64,000 nt of DNA. Origin: Oscillospiraceae bacterium (GTDB taxonomy: Bacteria > Bacillota > Clostridia > Oscillospirales > Ruminococcaceae). The position numbers were made by a program, and so were the translations under genes. The DNA is taken from contig JAJQGT010000018.1 of NCBI GenBank assembly GCA_021201135.1, forward strand, positions 3,254 to 67,253, given 5' to 3'. A model generated the notes under the pieces. It did not search any database and was not told where the DNA came from. It was given only the letters and a program-made list of their open reading frames with translations. Below are positions 8,898 through 16,692 of this stretch, in pieces. Position 1 is the first letter of the stretch. Each line of letters starts with the position of its first letter.

Positions 8898-11279
8898 TTA
8901 TGCAAATAACGGTTGCCCGTTGTCGTCCGTAACGACGCCCAAGGCATCGTCATACCAATTTCTGCCCAGAACCAAGACTCCAAGTGGTGTCGATGTAATG
9001 CCGCCCTGCTCGGTAATCCTGTCAACCTGCCATTTGAAGAGCGAAACTGTGTATGGTTTCAACTTCACAAGAAGCTCTTTCGCTCTCTTAATATCGTGAA
9101 TATCGCAATCATAGAGCTCATCGATAAGCGGTTTATTGTCACCATACGGAACAATTACATCTGTGCCCTCGTCTTCAAACACTTCAAAATAGCTTCCGGC
9201 AGTCTTGAATGACTGAGTAAGGATATACTTGAGAGGTTTTGAAGAGAGCAGAGAGTAAATATAGGTGTCCAGATTCTCGATATAGAAGTCCTGATGATAA
9301 CCGTTTTCCTTGGCATAATACTTCCGATAGTAGTATGCAATCGCTTCATCCGAATCCAACTCCGTGAAATTGCCACCAAGCAAAACAGAGTTTGTCGCAT
9401 CTTTGCCCTTTTTTATATCTGGCAACTTGCTAAGATTCTCACCTTTCAGTCTCACTATGTAGACATTTGCAGACTTGTCCGACTCTCCGTTGCGGTTACA
9501 GCGTCCCGCCGTCTGAACAACGCTGTCCATCCCAGCCTGGATTCTGATTGCACTTCCGTAGGAGACATCTACGCCTGCTTCCAATACTTGCGTTGATGAG
9601 AGAATTACTTTCCCCCGCTTTTTTGCAAGCTCTGCGGCTTCGAGTGTGTCGCGGCGGTGTGCCATACACATCGAGGATGATAGGTGGAAGCAGGAGACAT
9701 CCAATTCCCTCTTTTCTGAAAACTCTTTGTAAAGCGTCGCTGCTTCAGCCTTTTTGTTTGATACTATCAAGAGACTGTTCGCAGTTTCAAGAATTCCGCT
9801 CCCGAAATCGACCACTTCTTCATACGACATCTCTGGCTCACATTTGCTCACGATATTTGTTCTCTTGAATACAGTCCAAATCTCTTCATCATGCTCAATC
9901 ATTTCTTTTGGGGTTGGAAGAAGAGGACGTTGGGCACATTCAAGAGCTGGTTGCGTGGCAGAACAGAGTATTATGTCGGCACCGCAGACTTCAGAAAGAA
10001 AAGCTATTGCCTGATTGAAGAGCGACAGCATTTTAGTCGGTACTGTCTGCACCTCATCAAATATTATAACGCTGTTACAAAGGCTGTTGAACCTTCGAAC
10101 ACAACTCGTCTTGTCCGAAAACATCGTGTTCAGTACCTGAACCAACGTGGTTATGATTACGGGGGCATTCCAACTTTCGATCATCAGTTCCCTTTCATCA
10201 AGTGCTTCCCCGTTGTCCCTTCCCACGGAAATCACATTGGAATGGTGCTCAAGGACTGTGCAACTGTCGCCGATATAATCTTCGATTACTTTTGAATTCT
10301 GGTCGATGATTGCAAGAAGAGGAATTGCAAATATGATTCTCTTCTTGTCGCTGTGCTCCTTGGCATGAGTCAGAGCATATCGAAGTGAAGTCAAAGTTTT
10401 TCCGGCACCTGTCGGGAGATTGAGACGATAGATACCGCTCGGCTTACTCGCAAACTCCTTGCAACGCTCCGACAGTGTCGCACGAGCCCTTGTTATATCA
10501 CTATCGGATGGCAAATCCGCAAGCCTGGCTTCGAAATGCGAAAGGCACTCGTCCCAGTCCGCCTCTTCTGTTTCGAGTGTGCTACCGCTCATAAATGCCG
10601 CAGTATCCGTCCGGTCGCCCTCGACGACCGCCGACAAAAGAAGCCTTGCAATAAGTCCACTATAAAAGTGCATCTCATTTTTGTTAAAGCTTAGCTTTGC
10701 CCAGACGGTTTTAACTTCCTCAACACACTTCGGAAAGAGCTCTTTCAGGACATCATGATATTCGGACTCCCTGAACCGCTCAATGGCTTTCTCAATTTCC
10801 TTATTTTGAGCGTTATTCTCGTCCAGCCTGTGGTCAAAGCCCACCTCTTCATGGTGCTCGTCCACCAAATCGAACTGACCATGATGTGCGCCGATTGCAT
10901 ATGCCATCAACTCGGCGGTAAGCTTTTCGTAGGATGAGTTGCTGTCCTTGTGGTATTCTCTGAGAATCAGCCTCACTCCAGCAAAAGTATGATTGACCGA
11001 GCCTCTTGTGACATCCTCTCCGAGAACCGCCCGAACAATATACTCCCTGTAGCTCGCCGTAAGCTTACCAACATCATGGAGAAGACCTATGACATAGGCG
11101 GTCACATAGAGTCCGATTGCCCGCAAAAGCTTTCCCGCAAGCTCAGCAGTCCTCGAATTATGCTCGAAAACCGTCTGAATCTCGAATGTGTCCCCACTGT
11201 CGCCGACCTTCCGTATGTGAGCTGGAAAAACACCTCTTTCCGTTAGCTCTTTTATAAGCTCCTCGCTGAAAATAATCAC
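8898..11279 (-). CDS. cas3: Cas3 helicase-nuclease, type I-C
   Basis: A 793-residue effector. The N-terminal HD nuclease has His40 and the His68-Asp69 pair (LLHDVGK); the helicase has Walker A (NLPTGAGKT), motif II IIFDEVQTVP, motif III CSATQP and motif VI QTAGRCNRNGE. It is recruited by Cascade and degrades target DNA. The first codon is GTG (11277-11279). It is the first gene of the cas operon, driven by the promoter at 11311-11339. All catalytic motifs are intact. Confidence 0.97.
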   Translation of the reverse strand: MIIFSEELIKELTERGVFPAHIRKVGDSGDTFEIQTVFEHNSRTAELAGKLLRAIGLYVTAYVIGLLHDVGKLTASYREYIVRAVLGEDVTRGSVNHTFAGVRLILREYHKDSNSSYEKLTAELMAYAIGAHHGQFDLVDEHHEEVGFDHRLDENNAQNKEIEKAIERFRESEYHDVLKELFPKCVEEVKTVWAKLSFNKNEMHFYSGLIARLLLSAVVEGDRTDTAAFMSGSTLETEEADWDECLSHFEARLADLPSDSDITRARATLSERCKEFASKPSGIYRLNLPTGAGKTLTSLRYALTHAKEHSDKKRIIFAIPLLAIIDQNSKVIEDYIGDSCTVLEHHSNVISVGRDNGEALDERELMIESWNAPVIITTLVQVLNTMFSDKTSCVRRFNSLCNSVIIFDEVQTVPTKMLSLFNQAIAFLSEVCGADIILCSATQPALECAQRPLLPTPKEMIEHDEEIWTVFKRTNIVSKCEPEMSYEEVVDFGSGILETANSLLIVSNKKAEAATLYKEFSEKRELDVSCFHLSSSMCMAHRRDTLEAAELAKKRGKVILSSTQVLEAGVDVSYGSAIRIQAGMDSVVQTAGRCNRNGESDKSANVYIVRLKGENLSKLPDIKKGKDATNSVLLGGNFTELDSDEAIAYYYRKYYAKENGYHQDFYIENLDTYIYSLLSSKPLKYILTQSFKTAGSYFEVFEDEGTDVIVPYGDNKPLIDELYDCDIHDIKRAKELLVKLKPYTVSLFKWQVDRITEQGGITSTPLGVLVLGRNWYDDALGVVTDDNGQPLFA

Positions 11280-11310
11280 TTTTAACGCCTTCTTTATACT
11301 TGATGATTAC

Positions 11311-11339
11311 ATTATACCACCCAAAAATTCCCGTGTCAA
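11311..11339 (-). promoter_or_regulatory. Promoter of the cas operon
   Basis: On the minus strand TTGACA (11334-11339), a 17-base spacer and TATAAT (11311-11316): a consensus sigma-A promoter 32 bp before the cas3 start. It suggests strong basal transcription of the whole operon. No obvious operator overlaps it. Confidence 0.9.
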
Positions 11340-11642
11340 TAAATTATAGTCCTAAAAAATGTACTGCAAAAATATTTTTGGCTTTTCCCGCAAAATTTCA
11401 TTTTCCCGAAAATAATACTTGCATTCTTCGAGAAAATGTGGTAGAATATCATGGTTGACACGGAGCGGTATCGAAGAGGTCATAACGGGAACGACTCGAA
11501 AACAAGTTTCTTTCTTGGAAGTCTCAGCCCTGAAGATTCAGATTTGATGCGGGTTTTCGGAGAGTCAACAACTTAATATTTTTCTTTCTTCTCTCCATCT
11601 TTTCTCTCCTTTTTCGAGAGGTCAGATGACGAGAAATTTTAC
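11340..11642. other. Non-coding gap with a rightward promoter and a tRNA relic
   Basis: No gene is visible between the cas operon and tRNA-Ser. The stretch holds a good rightward promoter, TTGCAT (11419-11424), 17 bases, TAGAAT (11442-11447), then a degraded tRNA-like segment and a pyrimidine-rich tract (11578-11612). Confidence 0.7.
11470..11568 (+). pseudogene. Decayed tRNA-Ser (CGA-like) relic
   Basis: Directly after the promoter at 11419-11447 the sequence reads GGAGCGGTATCGAAGAGGTC followed by CTCGAAA, which matches the acceptor strand, D-arm and anticodon loop of bacterial tRNA-Ser(CGA). The anticodon stem no longer pairs and the T-arm is reduced to GCGGGTTTTCGGAGAG, so it cannot fold properly. 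An intact tRNA-Ser with the same anticodon follows about 75 bp later. Assignment as a relic rests on partial similarity only. Confidence 0.45.
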
Positions 11643-11730
11643 GGAGAGTTGTCCGAGAGGTCGATGGTGCAGCACTCGAAATGCTGTAGACCGCAAGGTC
11701 TCTAGGGTTCGAATCCCTAACTCTCCGCCA
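11643..11730 (+). tRNA. tRNA-Ser (anticodon CGA, decodes UCG)
   Basis: Acceptor strands GGAGAGT (11643-11649) and ACTCTCC (11720-11726) pair fully and are followed by discriminator G and an encoded CCA. The anticodon stem CAGCA/TGCTG encloses CTCGAAA, giving CGA; the long variable arm AGACC-GCAA-GGTCT and the T-arm TAGGG-TTCGAAT-CCCTA are typical of tRNA-Ser. The integrase gene ends about 95 bp downstream, so the 3' end of this tRNA is the likely attachment site of the element to its right. Confidence 0.97.
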
Positions 11731-11741
11731 TGTGCTAAAAG

Positions 11742-11771
11742 CTCGTAAAACCTTGTGTTTACGGGTTTTTT
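11742..11771 (+). terminator. Intrinsic terminator after tRNA-Ser
   Basis: CTCGTAAA (11742-11749) pairs with TTTACGGG (11758-11765) and is followed by TTTTTT and further T-rich sequence. Confidence 0.85.
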
Positions 11772-11824
11772 GCTTTTAATTAAGCGTTTAAGTGCTTTGC
11801 TTGGAGAACACGATTTTTTTGGTC

Positions 11825-12988
11825 TTAATTTTCAGACTCCATGCCCAGACCATTGAGCATCGCATCTGCTGAGTTGAGTTTGGAGCTGTAGTCGAGATGA
11901 GCGTAGATGTTTGCCGTTGTTGAGAAGTCGCTGTGACCGAGCCACTCTTGGATCTGCTTCATCGGAACACCGTTTACCAAGAGGAGCGAGGCGCAACTGT
12001 GCCTCAAGTCGTGGAATCGGATGTGTCTGAAGCCGTTGCTCTCAAGAAATCGTGAAAAGCCACTTGTGACTGCCTGTGGCGTTATAATATCGCCAAGCTC
12101 GTTTACACAGACGTAATCAAGATATTCCTTGTTGTAGCAACGCCCACAAAGACGACGGTTTTCCTCTTGTTCTTCTCTCTTAATCAAGAGCCTCTCTTTT
12201 ACAAACGGAACAAGCGGAAGCGTTCTCATACTTGACTTCGTTTTAGTTGTGTCCGATGCAACAAGAGTGAGCTTTCCATCCAGATTGCAGGCTGTAACCG
12301 TGTGCTGGACGGTGATGGTGTTACGCTCAAAGTCGATAGCATCCCACTTCATTCCTATTGCTTCACTTCGCCTGAGTCCATAGAATGCACCAAACATAAT
12401 GGGCAATTCAAGATTAGTTCCTTTGGAAGCTTCAAAGAGTGCATTGATTTCATCTGCATCATAGAAGCTTCCGACGAAGCGTTCTTTCCTCGGACGTTCA
12501 ACCTTGTCCGCCGGATTCACGTCTATCAGGTCTGTCTTCACAGCATACTTCAATGACCTGTGAATGTTTGTGTGATAGTGAATTACCGTCGAAGCACTGA
12601 CACGTTCCAATTCGTGAAGATAAAACTCCTGAATGTCGGTAGCTCTCAGATCCTTGAGAGCTATTTGTTTTTTACGGAAGTACGGTGAAATAACACCCTT
12701 TACCATCATCGAGTAGGAAGAATATGTTGGAACCGCCACAGTGCTTTTAATAATCTCAAGCCACTGTTCTATGAAATCTGCGAACAAGATGTCGCCATTC
12801 ATAGTTTTTGGCTCGTCGGGAACAAAGCTGCGTCTGGCATCCGCAAGGAATGCTTCGGCTTTCTTCTTGTTTCCCTTTACGGGAAGACCGGTTTTGAGCC
12901 ACTTGGTTTTCCTCTTTCCAAGGGAATCGGTATAACTTAATACGGCGTAGTAATAGCCGCTTTTTTCACTTAAATGTCCTGCTACCAT
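11825..12988 (-). CDS. Tyrosine recombinase, phage/ICE-type integrase
   Basis: A 387-residue integrase. The catalytic set is visible in the C-terminal domain: Arg in YGLRRSEAIG, His-x-x-Arg in HDLRHSCAS, His in WLGHSDFST and the nucleophile Tyr in TANIYAHLD. The N-terminal part has an AP2-like arm-binding region (YYYAVLSYTDSLGKRKTKWL) and a core-binding domain. The start is the ATG at 12988, seven or eight bases after AAGGAGG; the open frame upstream is the remains of another gene. Its 3' end faces tRNA-Ser, as for elements that insert into tRNA genes. Cysteines (CGRCYNKEYLDYVC) form a possible zinc knuckle seen in Clostridial integrases. Confidence 0.95.
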   Translation of the reverse strand: MVAGHLSEKSGYYYAVLSYTDSLGKRKTKWLKTGLPVKGNKKKAEAFLADARRSFVPDEPKTMNGDILFADFIEQWLEIIKSTVAVPTYSSYSMMVKGVISPYFRKKQIALKDLRATDIQEFYLHELERVSASTVIHYHTNIHRSLKYAVKTDLIDVNPADKVERPRKERFVGSFYDADEINALFEASKGTNLELPIMFGAFYGLRRSEAIGMKWDAIDFERNTITVQHTVTACNLDGKLTLVASDTTKTKSSMRTLPLVPFVKERLLIKREEQEENRRLCGRCYNKEYLDYVCVNELGDIITPQAVTSGFSRFLESNGFRHIRFHDLRHSCASLLLVNGVPMKQIQEWLGHSDFSTTANIYAHLDYSSKLNSADAMLNGLGMESEN

Positions 12989-13058
12989 AAATGTAACCTC
13001 CTTCTTTGTGTAGCAGATACACCTACTTATGCCGGGTTCCATTATACCAGAACCGGGT

Positions 13059-13166
13059 TCAAAATGGAGGACGTTCTGACACCGGCTCAATACTCATTAC
13101 GTCGGGATAATCCTTAAGCATGAGCCTGTATACTTCTCTCTGAGATATTTTTGAAGCGGTATTCAT
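13059..13166 (-). pseudogene. Truncated excisionase-type HTH gene
   Basis: The frame from the ATG at 13166 reads MNTASKISQREVYRLMLKDY and then PDVMSIEPVSE before losing the family pattern and stopping. This is the conserved N-terminus of the small HTH excisionases that precede tyrosine integrases in Clostridial elements; the expected helix-turn-helix (a STKT-type motif and basic tail, another 35-40 residues) is missing. The stub lies just upstream of the integrase on the same strand, the normal place for xis. Loss of xis would hinder excision. Confidence 0.55.
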
Positions 13167-13323
13167 ACGTCTCACTTCCACTCTCACCCCCCTCAGAGGA
13201 TCTCTCCGAGCCGCCCCGGAAATCCGGGACGGAAGTATCATTGTACCAGCTTTTCCATCATCGCAAGCAGCCGCACCACACGGCTGTTCTGTCTCTCTGT
13301 TGATCGCTCGTTCATGTTGGAGG

Positions 13324-13470
13324 TCATGGCGGCAGAAGACAAGTCGCTCGAAGAAGCTTCATGACATCACGAGCTACCTCCGTCACCTCGCCGGTGAGCT
13401 TAACTCTCACCATGCACTTTCCATCCTCCGTAGTCCAAAGGTCGTAGTCAAATTCGATTGGGGTTTTCAT
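13324..13470 (-). CDS. Small protein resembling the N-terminus of ICE sigma-like proteins
   Basis: A 48-codon frame starting MKTPIEFDYDLWTTEDGKCM and running into KLTGEVTEVARDVMKLLRA before a short tail TCLLPP. The pattern of a short beta pair followed by VTEV-x-R-x-V-M-K-x-L-R-A is that of small sigma-70-like regulators common in Clostridial ICEs, which normally continue for about 80 more residues. The tail after LRA looks out of frame, and a second frame (MTSNMNERSTERQ and on) continues downstream, so the gene is probably frameshifted. The ATG has AAAGGA at good spacing. Confidence 0.5.
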   Translation of the reverse strand: MKTPIEFDYDLWTTEDGKCMVRVKLTGEVTEVARDVMKLLRATCLLPP

Positions 13471-13478
13471 TTTGTTTC

Positions 13479-13506
13479 CTTTCCGCTGGGACGGAACAGC
13501 GGAAAG
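13479..13506 (-). promoter_or_regulatory. Hairpin overlapping the ribosome site of the 48-codon ORF
   Basis: A perfect 10-bp inverted repeat, CTTTCCGCTG and CAGCGGAAAG, with an 8-base loop. In the leftward mRNA its 3' arm contains part of the GGAAAGGA ribosome site nine bases before the ATG at 13470, so folding could block translation. The effect is inference. Confidence 0.55.
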
Positions 13507-13664
13507 GTGAACATAAAAAGAGCCGCACGACGGAAAGCTTTAATCCCAAACCGATAAAACAGATGCTTCTTTAACAGAAACTCTGTTCATGCGGCTCAGG
13601 AAGACTCACCGTTCAGCGGCTCCATAGCACAGCTATAAATATTTATTTTTTGTTATCTCCACAT

Positions 13665-13820
13665 TCAGCTCTTATAGCTGATAGGGAGTTGTAACCGTCT
13701 CATGTTGAGAACATCAAACACTGTCTCACGTCCGCAAGCCTTGCACTTGGTTTGGACATGACCCCGTGTGTCCTCAAATACTGCGATTGAATTGTGATGG
13801 CAATACGGGCATTTCACCAT
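13665..13820 (-). CDS. 51-residue zinc-ribbon protein
   Basis: A small frame beginning MVKCPYCHHNS with a second knuckle KCKACGRETVF, i.e. two CxxC pairs 18 residues apart, as in zinc-ribbon proteins of the Com/rubredoxin-like type. It begins inside the end of the upstream 109-residue gene (overlap 47 bp, different frame), which suggests translational coupling. Small zinc ribbons like this are common among ICE and prophage genes; the role is unknown. Confidence 0.6.
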   Translation of the reverse strand: MVKCPYCHHNSIAVFEDTRGHVQTKCKACGRETVFDVLNMRRLQLPISYKS

Positions 13821-14103
13821 CCGCTTTTTCTGCGATGCAATAGCATTGCAAGCCCTCCTTTGCTTCTACAAACCACCTATTCCCTTCCTGGAACAGGTAC
13901 GACTCATGTCCTTTAATCAGAACAGTATACCGTATTCCTCCGCCGCTGACTGACATCGAAGCGGCACGGCACTTGTAGAGTACTTTTTCAATGTGAAAGA
14001 CAAGCCCGTTTTTCCAAATGACGAAGCAAGGCATTATGTTGCCCTGCTCGTCGATATTGACGTTTACTGAAACATAAGCTTTTCTTCTCTTAACATCAGT
14101 CAT
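13774..14103 (-). CDS. Polymerase-associated small protein, DUF6504-like
   Basis: A 109-residue protein with a compact beta-rich pattern: PCFVIWKNGLVFHIEKVLYK, then a YTVLIKGHESYLFQEG strand pair and NRWFVEAKE. This layout resembles the DUF6504-type proteins found beside Y-family polymerases. It is divergent from the polymerase gene and shares the upstream region with two LexA-like boxes, so joint SOS control is likely. The ATG at 14103 follows GGAG. Family assignment is from pattern only. Confidence 0.5.
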   Translation of the reverse strand: MTDVKRRKAYVSVNVNIDEQGNIMPCFVIWKNGLVFHIEKVLYKCRAASMSVSGGGIRYTVLIKGHESYLFQEGNRWFVEAKEGLQCYCIAEKADGEMPVLPSQFNRSI

Positions 14104-14139
14104 GATAAATCTCCAATCTTAAAAATCTTGCTTTGACTA

Positions 14140-14220
14140 TTGACACGGCTGTCGGTTGTATGGTATCATATTATCGAACAGCCGTTCTTTTTAAGAAGAG
14201 TATATCACGAACATAAGTTC
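14140..14220 (+). promoter_or_regulatory. SOS promoter with two LexA boxes
   Basis: TTGACA (14140-14145), an 18-base spacer and TATCAT (14164-14169) form a rightward promoter. Two matches to the Gram-positive LexA box GAAC-N4-GTTC follow: GAACAGCCGTTC (14176-14187) and GAACATAAGTTC (14209-14220), both perfect in the half-sites, with centres 33 bp apart (about three helical turns). LexA bound here would block transcription of the polymerase operon until DNA damage. Confidence 0.85.
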
Positions 14221-14281
14221 ATGTCAAGTGCTTTTCGAAAAATTTGTTCTCATGAAAATTCTGGAGAGGAGGAGACCGCAC

Positions 14282-15787
14282 ATGAAACCCCGCACCTACA
14301 TCGCCATAGATCTCAAGAGCTTTTATGCTTCGGTTGAGTGCCGGGAGCGAGGGCTTGATCCGATGGATACCAATCTCGTTGTGGCGGACGAGTCGAGAAC
14401 CGACAAGACCATCTGCCTTGCGGTCACGCCCTCTCTCAAAGCCTATGGCATTTCCGGACGAGGACGACTTTTTGAGGTCAAGCAAAGAGTAAAAGAAGTG
14501 AACATGGGAAGACGGCACGATGCTCCGGGGAGGACTCTTGAGGGCAAATCCTGCTTCTTCTCGGAGATTCAGGCAAACCCGAAGCTTGAGGTTGACTTCA
14601 TCATCGTTCCTCCGCAGATGGCGAAATATATGGAGGTCAGCACCAAGATTTATCAGGTCTACATGAAATACGTCTCGCCGGAGGACATTGTTGTCTACTC
14701 AATCGACGAGGTTTTCATGGACGCGACCGATTACCTGAAGACCTACGGGATGACCGCCCACGAGCTTGCGATGAAGATGATTCTTGACGTCATTGAGACG
14801 ACGGGAATCACTGCGACCGCCGGAATCGGGACGAATCTTTATCTCTGCAAGGTTGCGATGGACATTGTTGCAAAGCACATTCCTGCGGACGAGAACGGCG
14901 TGAGAATCGCCGAGCTTACTGAAATGAGCTATAGGAGAACCATGTGGACGCACCAGCCGCTTACTGACTTCTGGCGCGTCGGGCGTGGGTACGCTAAAAA
15001 GTTAGAAGAACATGGTATGTTCACCATGGGCGATGTTGCAAGGTGTTCTGTTCAGAATGAAGACCTGCTCTACAGGCTTTTCGGAAAGAATGCGGAGCTT
15101 CTCATCGACCACGCATGGGGATGGGAGCCGACGACTGTTGAAGCAATCAAGGCTTATAAACCGGGCAGTAACAGCCTCGGTTCCGGGCAGGTTCTTCATA
15201 CTCCGTATGAAGCCAAGAAGGCGAAGCTCGTCCTCAGAGAAATGGCGGATATGCTGACACTCGACCTTGTTGAAAAGGGCTTCGTCACCAACCAGATTGT
15301 CGTGACTATCGGCTACGATGTTGAAAATCTCACCGACCCGAAGCGCAGTGAAAGCTATCACGGCGCAGTCGTCAAAGACCACTATGGCAGGCTGATTCCG
15401 AAGCACTCTCACGGAACAGCGAACCTCGGCGGGTATACCTCCTCCACAAAGAAAATTCTGTCCGCAGTTTCTGAGCTTTTTGACGGGATTGTTGACAAAA
15501 ATCTCCTCATCCGGCGACTTAACATAACTGCAACCCACGTCATCTCCGAAGCAGAAGCTCCGAAAAATGACGCACCAGAACAACTCGATTTCTTCACCGA
15601 TTACGAGGCGAAGCAAGCCGAGAAAGAGAGGGAGCAGCGTGAGCTTGAGCGTGAAAAAAAGCAGCAGGAGGCAATCTTAAAGATAAAGAAAAAGTATGGC
15701 AAGAACGCCATACTCAAGGGCATGAATTTTGAAGATGGAGCGACCGCAAAGGACCGCAACTCGCAGATTGGAGGGCATAAGGCGTGA
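14282..15787 (+). CDS. Y-family DNA polymerase (UvrX/UmuC-like)
   Basis: A 501-residue translesion polymerase of the type carried by Gram-positive ICEs and prophages. The palm carboxylates are present: YIAIDLKSFYASVECRERG (first Asp, Phe/Tyr steric gate) and VVYSIDEVFMDATDY (Asp-Glu pair). Helix-hairpin-helix and little-finger regions follow, with a basic coiled C-terminus (EREQRELEREKKQQE). The start at 14282 follows GGAGGAG at 7 bases; an upstream in-frame ATG has no such site. The YolD gene overlaps its stop (GTGA), and the LexA boxes upstream indicate SOS induction. YolD partners modulate these polymerases. Confidence 0.93.
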   Translation: MKPRTYIAIDLKSFYASVECRERGLDPMDTNLVVADESRTDKTICLAVTPSLKAYGISGRGRLFEVKQRVKEVNMGRRHDAPGRTLEGKSCFFSEIQANPKLEVDFIIVPPQMAKYMEVSTKIYQVYMKYVSPEDIVVYSIDEVFMDATDYLKTYGMTAHELAMKMILDVIETTGITATAGIGTNLYLCKVAMDIVAKHIPADENGVRIAELTEMSYRRTMWTHQPLTDFWRVGRGYAKKLEEHGMFTMGDVARCSVQNEDLLYRLFGKNAELLIDHAWGWEPTTVEAIKAYKPGSNSLGSGQVLHTPYEAKKAKLVLREMADMLTLDLVEKGFVTNQIVVTIGYDVENLTDPKRSESYHGAVVKDHYGRLIPKHSHGTANLGGYTSSTKKILSAVSELFDGIVDKNLLIRRLNITATHVISEAEAPKNDAPEQLDFFTDYEAKQAEKEREQRELEREKKQQEAILKIKKKYGKNAILKGMNFEDGATAKDRNSQIGGHKA

Positions 15788-16230
15788 AGAATCCCTATGA
15801 AGACATCATCAACCTCCCTCACCATGTTTCGAAGACCCATTCTCAGATGTCCATGCAGGACAGAGCCGCTCAGTTTTCTCCGTTCGCCGCTCTCACCGGC
15901 TACGATGATGCCATCGACGAAACCGCCCGTCTGACCGGCAGGAAGATTGAACTCGGCGAGGAAGCGAAGGAAGTCCTCGATAGAAAGCTACAGTATCTTG
16001 GGAGCATAATCTCCAACCAGCCGGAAATTTCGGTCACTTATTTTGTGCCGGATGAAAAGAAAGACGGCGGGGAATATGTCACTGTGAGTGGGAATCTGAA
16101 GCGAATTGATGAGTATGAGAGAGCGATTATTCTGACGGATGGGAAGAAAATTCTGATGGATGAGATTATAGATATTGAAAGTGAACTCTTTACGGGGGAT
16201 TTCTACGAGGGATACGATTTTAGAGAATAG
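15784..16230 (+). CDS. YolD-like family protein
   Basis: A 148-residue protein with the YolD signature: MSMQDRAAQFSPFAALTGYD near residue 20, followed by a beta-rich C-terminal half (VSGNLKRIDEYERAIILTDG) and IDIESELF. It starts with a GTG overlapping the polymerase stop, so the two are made together. In Bacillus, YolD proteins accompany UvrX-type translesion polymerases and are SOS induced. The role as polymerase partner is inferred from that association. Confidence 0.88.
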   Translation: MKNPYEDIINLPHHVSKTHSQMSMQDRAAQFSPFAALTGYDDAIDETARLTGRKIELGEEAKEVLDRKLQYLGSIISNQPEISVTYFVPDEKKDGGEYVTVSGNLKRIDEYERAIILTDGKKILMDEIIDIESELFTGDFYEGYDFRE

Positions 16231-16239
16231 CAAGCACAG

Positions 16240-16330
16240 CCGGTGTATATACAACTTGACAGCCGGCAATTTTTGATTAAGGAAACCCTCCCCTTAATCT
16301 TAAAATTTGCTTGTTGGGATAGTCCCAAAC
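16240..16330 (+). other. Probable oriT region
   Basis: The 126-bp gap before mobC contains GATTAAGG (16275-16282) facing CCTTAATC (16292-16299) and TTGGGA (16314-16319) facing TCCCAA (16323-16328), with a GCCGG-rich dyad to the left (around 16240-16266). Dyads next to mobC/relaxase genes are typical of origins of transfer. The nick site cannot be named. Confidence 0.5.
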
Positions 16331-16356
16331 CCTTTTTATTTTTGTGAGAGGATAGG

Positions 16357-16692
16357 ATGCTTATGGTGAACAGGACGAGACCGATTGTGCTTCGTCTTGC
16401 AGTTACAGAAGATGAAAAGAAACTCATCGAGAGCAAGATGCAGCAACTCGGAACGAAAAACTTTGGAGCTTATGCACGGAAAATGTTGATTGACGGCTAT
16501 ATCATAAAAGTAGATTACACCGAGCAGAAAAAGCTTGCAGCAGCGGTTAGCAATGTTGCTTCAAACATCAATCAGGTTTGCAAGCGCATCAACTCGACCG
16601 GGCATTTTTACGAAGACGACGTTACAGAATTGAAAGAGAGACAAAAGGAAATATGGCAGTTACTAAAATCAAGCCAATCCAAGGAACTGTAG
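16357..16692 (+). CDS. mobC: MobC-family relaxosome accessory protein
   Basis: A 111-residue protein with a ribbon-helix-helix N-terminus (RPIVLRLAVTEDEKKLIESK) and the MobC segment KLAAAVSNVASNINQVCKRI. It would bind oriT just upstream and help the relaxase open the DNA. The relaxase frame begins 40 bp before its stop, the usual MobC-relaxase overlap. The gene itself looks intact although its partner is not. Confidence 0.88.
   Translation: MLMVNRTRPIVLRLAVTEDEKKLIESKMQQLGTKNFGAYARKMLIDGYIIKVDYTEQKKLAAAVSNVASNINQVCKRINSTGHFYEDDVTELKERQKEIWQLLKSSQSKEL

Noticed and set aside
8870-9025. A 52-codon N-terminal extension of cas5c
   Set aside because: It lies inside cas3 and lacks a start signal, while the TTG at 8869 has a perfect AGGAGG and sits just before the conserved Cas5 motif.
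3428-11279. Absence of cas6 taken as a defect
   Set aside because: In type I-C, Cas5c does the crRNA cutting, so the seven genes are a full set.
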